A stretch of 64,000 nucleotides of DNA, taken from positions 9,021,395-9,085,394 of the forward strand of contig OY727100.1 in NCBI GenBank assembly GCA_963402885.1, read 5' to 3'. How positions within the stretch are numbered: position 1 is the first letter of the stretch; each line of letters starts with the position of its first letter. Below the pieces are notes generated by a model. That model was not told the DNA's origin, did not search any database, and was given only the letters and a program-made list of their open reading frames with translations. Source of the DNA: Antedon bifida. Lineage: Eukaryota > Echinodermata > Crinoidea > Comatulida > Antedonidae. The translations under genes and the position numbers were made by a program. Below are positions 56,801 to 64,000 of this stretch, in pieces.

Positions 56801-59800
56801 TACAGAAAATAACGGTATGCCACGACACATATTAGTATTATTGTTTATTTCGTTGTTATGTAAAAACACCAATCACCACAACCTGTTTACACTTTTCTTA
56901 TTGTTTCTCTAATTAATGTTGTAAAAGATATATATATATTTCCTATTTAGTCCTCTCAAGATTTTTTTTTTTAATTTCACGGTAAATAGAAATAAAAATA
57001 TATAGTCAAAGACGAACATTATAATGCATTATCTCCATTTCAGCTTGCTTGGTTATGAATGTTAATATGTATTTTATATTCTAATATTTAGATACAAATT
57101 GTGAGATTTATGAGAAGAAGATCTTGGTAGATAATGAAGAGGTAGTCATTCAACTTGTTGACACACCGCCATACGGACAGGTAAGCACAGCCAACCAAAC
57201 ATTAGCTTGTTATTTATTTATATTTATTTATTCTTATTTTTTATATACTATTCAGTCAAAAAGACTGTTTCTTTCTTCTGTTAGAAGGCCCAGTTATAAT
57301 CAGTGGCTGTGTGTACTAGTACCCTGTGGTAACCCCCTGCTCGTCTTGAAAGATGTACTAGGTTCTTTAAAGTGCACATGAGGTAGATGTGTACACTGGT
57401 TTATAGCGCTTATCCAAGCGAGTGAGCCTCGCCTCGAACCCTTGCCGATGTTATGGCTACGTAATTACGGTTACACTGTAACCTCTCTGCCACTCACTCG
57501 CTCTGATACGTCTTTTAGATAGTACCAGTTACGGTACCAAATTAAAGTACAGCAGTTGAACACTGTTAGAGGGCGCTATTTTATCATGTTTATTTCTGAT
57601 GTTCTAATGATGTTTGGGTTTTCAAATAAACAACAAATAAAAACACCTGTGGTAAATATCGTAACTGCATATAAATGGTAAATATCATTCACCTAATGGC
57701 TAATTAAATGAAACCAACTATCTTGGGTTACCCTGCTTTCATTGCGTGCCATCAATTAGTCATTTGACGTCGACATGCTGAAAACTGACGTTTTGAGGTT
57801 GATTTGAAATTCGAAAACATTATTGCATGTCTATAAATTTATAACAATAACAAAATAATTAAAGTTTTGATTCGGAGAAATAAAGATTGAATTTCATCCT
57901 AACAGATGACTCAAGTTATCTGGTAATTATAATGTTTAGTTATTAATTTACGCATCAATAATTCTCCTGTGAGAGTTTGGCTGGTAAACAAGATGTGTAA
58001 AAATAGAGATGTGATATTAAATGACCTAGATTTAACTATACAGTGTTTTGAATAAGAGCATTTTTTTCAAAACACAAAACCATAGCGCCTCTTGTGACCT
58101 GTCGTTGTTGTAGCGAAAACGCAATACTGCTTCGTTGTTGGAATCCAACAATAGCAAATTGCGCCTAGGTTATTGGGTTTGTTGTCTGAAATCAAACTAC
58201 ATTATTATCTTTCAAACCAATTTAAATTTTTTTTTTTTTTATATTATAATAATGTTGCCTTTGTCATACGAGTTCCCAATTAGCACTCAATAACATGTTA
58301 ACAAAATCTAAGATATACAGTAAAGTATATTATAGTTTTCCATAATCACTGGACATACATTTCTTCAAAACACTATAACGCAGTAACCCGACAATATCCG
58401 TTCGGCGTCTGCTTACATTATGAGACCATTGCGACCAATATTACCCCGTGATTTTATCCTACTTAATTAGACCTTATCATAATAAGTTTGCTACATTACC
58501 CGTACTTTGACTTTAATATGGCGTTTACACTAATGGTAGGACGATATCACCCGGCAGCTACGAATTAATGGCTGTGTTCACGCAGCCGTCGTCGCCAGCC
58601 GTGTTTGGATGTGTACTTTATGCATCGTAACAAACAAAAAAGACAACCTAATAATTATATTGGTTGATAATCTTAAGAAAATGGTCAGGTTTGTCAAAAT
58701 TTCTAACTCTTCCCCCACCCTTATCTTATCAGTTAATTTCACCTTCTTCGGTTACCCTTTTAATTTTATCTTCTTCGTTGATTTTTTTTTCTTTTCATTT
58801 CACTTTCTACGGGGTTTTTTTTACATAATTTCACCTACTTATTTTCGGTCACTCTTTTAAATTTATTATTTATTCGGTTACCCTTCTTCCTTTTAATTTC
58901 ACCTTCTTCACTTCCTCTTTTCATTAAATTTTATCTTCTTAAGTTACTCTTTTTTTCTTTTAATTTCAACTATACTTCTGTTTTTGTTTTCCTTCCTTTT
59001 AATTTAAAATTTTCAGTTATTGCTTTGTATTTTTTTTTTGATCTACTTCAGTTGCTTTCTTTTGTAATTACTTTAATTTGACCTACCCACAGATATCTTT
59101 TTCTTTTAATTTGACATGCTAACATTATTTTCTGTACACGTGACCTAGAGAACGGGATTTTACTTTTAGATGTATGACGCACTTTTAATCTATTATTATA
59201 TAGAATCTAATCAACGCATCGTAGGTCGGACACGGACTAGAAGTAAAGTGCAGAAATTCCTCAGTGATTAGAAAGCATTGTAAATCTTAATGGAATGACA
59301 CTGGCAAACGTATTTTTCTTTACACGCTAGTCTAAATAAGTTTGTACACAGTATGCTGAAAGATTCTTTAAAAGAAACGATTAAAGGAAAACTCCGGTTT
59401 TAAAATATCTAGCAATACGTATATACACTCATCTTGACCTGGCCTTTTTCGGCCTTTCTGGCACTAGATATCATAAAACCTGTGTCGAGGTGAGGAGCTT
59501 GAATATGTCCCAATATTGACACATGCGTACAATAAACTAACATGACGTAGTTCGTCGGTCGTCGCAAATGTAAACGTTCACTTCATATAAAAGTGGTGTT
59601 ATTCGTACACATAACTTGTTACTATCGTGGCGATAAAGTATCATATTTTATATTAAAAATTATAAATGTATGCCCGAGTTATTCTTACAAGATGCTTTGA
59701 TGGTATTAATATTCATTTTTGATATTATAAGCTTTGGTCTTTACTAATGTCTATTGATCTGCATAACACAGAACACAATGTGAACAACCCCGCGATGTGC

Positions 59801-62176
59801 ACAACAGTAATTAACTATGTTATTGTTGCTCTAGTTTAATTTGTTTTCAATGATACGTGACTGATTTGGGTTGGAATATTTACTGGCAGTAATGATTAAT
59901 TCAAAATAGCAAATAACAATGTTCCGTAGCATATCATTACTTCTTGTATGCGTCCTTAAGGCAAGACGTGAACGTTTTGTCAATTCGGAAGATCTGTCGT
60001 AGGCCGTATTCACAAGCATCCTTAATATTCTCTATAAGATCTGTAGGCCTACATACCATACTATAGGCTACCGATACTGTTCCCAAAACAGTGCGATAGA
60101 TTAATATGGAATACGTATATATAATAAAATAGGCGTACTTTCAGAATGTAAAATACATGTCGTCAGAAACTTTATTAACAGGTTTTTACATTAAAGTTTT
60201 CAGGCATTAAAATAATATGCAATGACAAGTATAAACTATAAACGAAAGAAGATTTAATTTTTAATACGATTTAATTATATTTAGGCCTAATAGTGGGCGC
60301 TATTTTCTGAACCTTCTTATCTTCAAATTCCTCTCAGACCGAATTGTGCGTAACTGTTCGATTGTAATTATGTTTGTTCGTGTACCGGTACCCTTTCCCA
60401 TGTTGGTGTATCTTCTAAATTTGGTAGTAACTTGTTTCACCATCATAAGTCAGCACTATCAATATTTTTTTTGTTTTGTGCAGGAAAATTTTGAAGAAAA
60501 CGAAGATAGCTATCTAACGGCTGGTGACGCATATCTATTGGTTTATTCAGTTACAGATAAAAGAAGTTTCAAAAAGGCTTGTGAATTAAGATTTAAACTT
60601 CGTCGAACGAAGGAGACAGAAACAGATCCAATCATTCTTGTTGCCAACAAAACTGATTTGGAAAGGTCAAGAGAAATTCAATACGAAGGTAAGCATGCGA
60701 TCATAAAATCTAAAACTTGTCTCCTGGTAAGTGCAAATTATTCAACGAGCGCAACCATTATATAATCAGTACACACGACGGGAGTTTTCACACAAGATAT
60801 ACTATTGTTCTGCCGTTCGTTCGCGTATTATAGTATAACTATCTCATTAATTTTTTCTGCCAAGTTAAAATCTAACCCGTGTGTCGAATCCTTTATACAT
60901 CTGATAATCCGCGAGAATGGTATGGGTTTGTACACTGCTACCAAATGGCAACCCGAACAACGTTCGCTCCTCGATTATAATCGAAATATCTTTATGCATT
61001 AAAAGACCTTATAACAACAGGGCCTCTCCATCACACTGATTTTTAAGCGGAGTTTTGATGCTAATCAATATCTATAAAATATCTCTTAAAATTAATTTTC
61101 ATTTTTACTGAGTGTACTGAACACAGATGCCTCCCGCGCTGCGATACTGTATCACTATTTCTTCTGTAGCATATGGATACTCGGTATTACAACATCACGC
61201 GTGTTTCACATGTATCGCCTAACTCCTAACCTAACCTTAAATGTAAGATACAGGCACCACATATGATACACATGAGATGCTGTATTATCGAGTATTCGAT
61301 ACTTTTCGTGGAAACGTAGAGTTGTAGACACAATATCTATAACACATAACACCACTATTCCCATACACAGACAAGAAGTTTACCTCTAATTGTTACGCAA
61401 TCCATTTTACACTTAGAATGTGATCTGATTAAATAACTAGCATATAATAATGTGTTTCCAGTGAGTCATCTTTTTTTTAGGAATAATTGGATCTTGTATT
61501 CATTATTAATAATCATAAATCAACTCAAAAGGTATATAATAATTGTTTGAAAAGTACAGTATAGAGAAAAAAGATATGGTAATATTTTATCCCAAACACA
61601 AACAAAGCACATGCGAATTAATTAAATTATGTAATAACCTCGCTGCAACTGCTATTTTTGTCAAATTGCCATTACAATAACTTTTTATCAAGGTAAACTT
61701 TCCTTTTATGGCGTTATGACGTCTATATTAATAATGCAACATACACTCAATACATTCACATAAGTTGACATGAATATTTGAAGATACTATATATATAAAA
61801 TGATTATAATGCTATTAATATTTGATTTGGTGCAATAATGTATGTCGTTTGTTATGATTTATCTGTAGAAGGACGTCACTTCGCTGCTACGTTTGATTGC
61901 AAACTTGTAGAAACATCTGTGCCGTTATCACACAATGTTGATGAATTATTCCTCGGTGTAATACGCCAGTATCGTCTGCGAAAACACGTCAGATCAGAAG
62001 ACCTTGACGCCAATCACAATCATGAAAGCCCGCGTAGAATGCTACAAAAACGGCGATCGTCCCTTTTGAAACGCGCACGAGGAATGCTGGGAAGGTTACT
62101 CCGCCGGAAGCACCCGAATGAGCCTTCGGGTTATAGATCACGTTCAAAATCCTGTCACATTTTAGAGGTGTTATAA
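50691..62176 (+). CDS. RGK-family (Rad/Rem/Gem/Kir) small GTPase, four exons
   Basis: RGK proteins inhibit voltage-gated calcium channels through beta subunits and affect the cytoskeleton at the plasma membrane. Exons 50691-50889, 57092-57180, 60484-60688 and 61869-62176 join in phase (1, 0, 1) to give 266 residues (family about 270-310). Seen in the product: an N-terminal extension with RSASAP (residues 9-14), a good 14-3-3 motif; G1 GCSGVGKS at 39-46; no normal switch I; G3 reading DTPPYGQ (D90) rather than DxxG; LVYSV and ELRFKLRR as in Gem/Rad; G4 NKTD at 151-154; G5 ETSVP at 179-183; a basic amphipathic tail at 220-246; and a C-terminus SRSKSCHILEVL close to the family-defining SKSCHDLSVL end. 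There is no CAAX box, as expected. The paralogue (Rad, Rem or Gem) cannot be settled by eye. Confidence 0.93.
51085..51245 (+). repeat. SINE-like fragment plus (ACAG)n/(ACCG)n microsatellite
   Basis: An (AAT)n run is followed by ctggtacttgatatagcgca and caatgcgctttacaaagac, a common invertebrate SINE-body pattern, then acagacagacag and accgaccgaccg runs at about 51208-51242. Confidence 0.55.
53518..53547. repeat. Short perfect hairpin
   Basis: accattatagttttt and aaactataatggt are complementary around the centre and form a compact stem. Confidence 0.6.
53955..54110 (+). repeat. 48-bp tandem repeat, about three copies
   Basis: The unit cagtttctcgtctcatctac + cacctttttcctactataca + ttacccac is repeated with almost no change. 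Confidence 0.9.
55090..55165 (+). repeat. SINE-like fragment
   Basis: atatagttcattcttatggc and gcatataagcaaactctcaa resemble 21130-21175 (gttcattattacataggtca, tataagcaggctctgaataa). Confidence 0.45.
57092..57180 (+). CDS. RGK gene exon 2: beta2-beta3 and degenerate G3
   Basis: 89 nt from acceptor ctaatatttag to donor CAG|GTAAGC. It reads TNCEIYEKKILVDNEEVV then IQLVDTPPYGQ, aligning with the E-x-Y-E-R-x-(I/L)-x-VD-x-E segment of Rad/Gem. The split codon at its start gives Asp. Confidence 0.9.
57255..57510 (-). mobile_element. tRNA-derived SINE
   Basis: On the minus strand, a tRNA-like head gagtgagtggcagagaggtt (A-box-like) and B box agggttcgaggc near 57440 are enclosed by complementary ends (gcgagtgag/ctcactcgc). 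The body follows with atgtgcactttaaagaacc, which also occurs in the SINE at 63400. Confidence 0.7.
58690..59110 (+). repeat. Polypyrimidine tract with decayed tandem units
   Basis: T-rich sequence with repeated words such as ttaatttcaccttcttc and ggttaccctt at about 50-60 bp spacing. A plus-strand frame at 58609-58860 is an effect of this composition. Confidence 0.6.
60484..60688 (+). CDS. RGK gene exon 3: alpha2 to G4
   Basis: 205 nt, from a strong acceptor (ttttttttgttttgtgcag) to donor GAAG|GTAAGC. It contains GDAYLLVYSVTDKRSF, ACELRFKLRRTKETETDPII and VANKTDLERSREIQYE. This is the most conserved piece of the gene. Confidence 0.93.
60689..61868 (+). other. RGK intron 3 (1.2 kb)
   Basis: AT-rich intron. 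Inverted copies of tgtatc/gatacac-like words lie near 61140-61310. Nothing else seen. Confidence 0.5.
61869..62176 (+). CDS. RGK gene exon 4: G5, basic tail and conserved C-terminus
   Basis: 308 nt from acceptor tttatctgtag to the TAA stop. It contains FDCKLVETSVPLSHNVDELF, LGVIRQYRLRKH, a tail rich in Arg, Lys and Leu (RRMLQKRRSSLLKRARGM), and the RSRSKSCHILEVL end. The RSRSKSC site corresponds to the C-terminal 14-3-3/PKA-type site of mammalian RGK proteins. Confidence 0.93.
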
Positions 62177-62191
62177 AATGTGTAATGCACA

Positions 62192-62197
62192 AATAAA
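62192..62197 (+). terminator. Candidate poly(A) signal of the RGK gene
   Basis: AATAAA begins 16 nt after the stop codon. It would give a very short 3'UTR, so a distal signal may be used instead. Confidence 0.4.
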
Positions 62198-63395
62198 CCT
62201 GATGGAAAAACGTACCATATGTAGAAAGAACTCAAACTGCGAGCCTAAATTATTTTGATACGATGTAAAGAATGTATATAAACAGAACTAGATAAACAAA
62301 GGTTTATATAATGAAACTTTGAGCTAGAAACGTTGCGCATAAAAATGTATACACTTAAAACGAACACGAAAAGGAGTTGTTGATAAACTGTATAAAGAAA
62401 GAAATACGATATAGGCCTACCTCAATTCATCTTGAACATAAACAATCTTCTGTCGCTTCAATGGTCGGTACATTTTTGTTGTAATAGGCCTATTGTACTT
62501 GATATATATAGTATTAATATTCATATTATTAATCAGATAAGGCAAAAACATCCTCCTGTAAACATCTTCACATTCATATTTATAAAGTGATATTTAATTA
62601 TGAATTTGTATATTTGTCATTAACTTCATGTCTGTTGAAATCGAGTAAGAACCGATGTATAACGATGTAGATAACGATATACACAAGCAAATATTACAAT
62701 TTTGTTTCTTTGATGTTTGCTTGTGTAGACTTATGAAAACTTGTTTTCTGTAGTTTTCCGAATTTCTTCTACTGTTGTACACTGAAAACTGTTCTTGTCA
62801 AAATTTGATTGAGGTTGCCACTATAGAGTAGGCTTTAGGAGCTTAATAACATTCAAACGATCAAAAGGAAACAAATAAATAGCTGTAAATCAATCAAACA
62901 AATCAAAGGTTGAAACCTTTTCTATTTTGTTAACACAATAATTATAAGATGCATCAAGCCTTGTCTACAATACAGTAGCAGAACTTTAGTTTGTAACTCG
63001 AGCGAACTCGAGTTTTCCAAATGTTTTCCAAAGCTTTCCAATGTGAACCAGAGGAAAAAATTCGTCAAACTTTAGAAAACTAGTTTGCAGAAGTTAGACC
63101 AAGCACATTCTTTATAAATATATTAATGGCGTTTGTGAACTTGGCAAATCAATTTACAATATTCAGTAGGTCTTGCAGATGAACAAATGTAACTAGTAGG
63201 CAGGCACAATAAACGTCTTTAAACTCTGTGCAAACGAGTTTGTAAACTAAGTTATATTTCGTGCTTGTATATATTTTTTAGATAATATTATGTGTTTGGT
63301 ATATAAGCTTCATTGTATATACTTATTACCATTTGTTTTGTTATTCAAGATTAAGCATAAAACAGTTCTTGATGTTGCACAATGAATTATACTTG
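62198..63395. other. 3' flank of the RGK gene
   Basis: Possible 3'UTR and intergenic sequence, AT-rich, without recognised features. Confidence 0.4.
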
Positions 63396-63399
63396 TTTT

Positions 63400-63695
63400 C
63401 GGTGGAGTCCTTCTTAGTGCTTAATGCGGCATTACACCAGAAGACGAACCCCTACTTTTCGAAGATGAGTGTACTGTGCTCTTTAACGTGCACATAGGTC
63501 CCAGAACCAACGGCTTAACGTCTCGTCCGAAAGACGGTGCTCTGTCTACATGTATTCCAACCAGTTGGAACACATGGAGAGCGACCATGGTATTCGAACC
63601 GGGGACCAAGAAAACCTATGGTATTTCACGGTACAGTGTCCAACACATTGGCGACCACCAGTTTAGCCGATTGCGCTATATGCTTTATAACCATA
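63400..63695 (-). mobile_element. tRNA-derived SINE
   Basis: On the minus strand, a tRNA-like head tatagcgcaatcggctaaac with B box cccggttcgaatacc near 63595 is followed by a body containing ggacgagacgttaagcc and atgtgcacgttaaagagc. The latter motif is shared with the SINE at 57255-57510. Confidence 0.7.
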
Positions 63696-64000
63696 GCCAT
63701 AAACTATTATACCACACTTCTCTTCTGATGGAGTATTCTATTAATTTTACGAAAAAGAATGGCCAATGTCAGTTTATCCACTCTTAAGCTACCAACCTAC
63801 ACATTGTTTGTTCTTTTATACAGTTCAAATTATTATGTTTTTAATACATTATTATCTGTTGGTATTTAATTGAGCGTGATAGAAGTTGTTCATTCAGATG
63901 TTTTCTGATATTATAAAGTTTCTATTAGTCGTTGTATGGGGAATTATTAGTAACATCTATGATAAAAGATACTTAGTGAAGTCTGTTTCACTTGACTATA
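63696..64000. other. Intergenic end of window
   Basis: AT-rich, no features seen. Confidence 0.4.

Larger units (their letters stand above)
50890..57091 (+). other. RGK intron 1 (6.2 kb)
   Basis: It contains the SINE-like fragment at 51085-51185, the (CAGA)n/(CCGA)n microsatellite at about 51206-51243, an isolated B-box word ggttcgaatctc near 52891, a perfect hairpin at 53518-53547, a 48-bp tandem repeat at 53955-54110 and a SINE fragment near 55100. I see no nested gene. Confidence 0.6.
57181..60483 (+). other. RGK intron 2 (3.3 kb)
   Basis: It holds a minus-strand SINE (57255-57510) and a polypyrimidine tract (58690-59110). Otherwise nothing recognised. Confidence 0.6.

Noticed and set aside
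61205-61235. Telomere-like words (cctaactcctaacctaacc)
   Set aside because: Too short and irregular for an interstitial telomere.

Overview
The window is eukaryotic genomic DNA: AT-rich, with long introns, canonical GT-AG splice sites, tRNA-derived SINEs, decayed non-LTR retrotransposons and a 15 kb array of rolling-circle-like elements. A metazoan GH9 cellulase with CBM2 domains, an RGK-type small GTPase and many scattered AGGCCT motifs suggest a marine invertebrate deuterostome, most likely an echinoderm. That assignment is inference. There is no bacterial or phage gene content.

Left part, 1-17,345, minus strand: one large gene read right to left. I rebuilt ten coding exons from splice sites, and every junction phase agrees. 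It encodes a signal peptide, seven CBM2-like carbohydrate-binding domains each cut by a phase-0 intron at the same point, an acidic Thr-rich repeat of about 1,840 residues held in a single 5.7 kb exon, and then the N-terminal end of a GH9 endo-beta-1,4-glucanase catalytic domain (198-359). The gene runs off the left edge. The strongest open frame in the region (plus strand, 1,897 codons) is the antisense shadow of the Thr-rich exon. The 5 kb first intron holds a 67-bp tandem repeat, a long hairpin, a CCTAGG cluster, a paired inverted C-rich/G-rich minisatellite, and a palindrome carrying tRNA-like genes.

Middle, 17.4-50.1 kb: no host gene recognised. It contains remnants of at least four non-LTR retrotransposon segments, SINEs, a 23-24 bp minisatellite, ten head-to-tail copies of a Helentron-like non-autonomous element (24,837-39,900), a 3.8 kb long-inverted-repeat element with a nested pogo-like MITE (39,964-43,773), and an inverted-repeat element near 48.3-48.7 kb.

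Right part, 50.2-62.2 kb, plus strand: a four-exon gene for an RGK (Rad/Rem/Gem/Kir) family GTPase of 266 residues. It has a plausible CRE + AP-1 + TATA-like promoter and a poly(A) signal. The introns and the 3' flank contain SINEs and simple repeats.

The two genes are not functionally linked. The first makes a secreted cellulose-degrading enzyme with a very large binding and linker region. The second makes an intracellular signalling protein.
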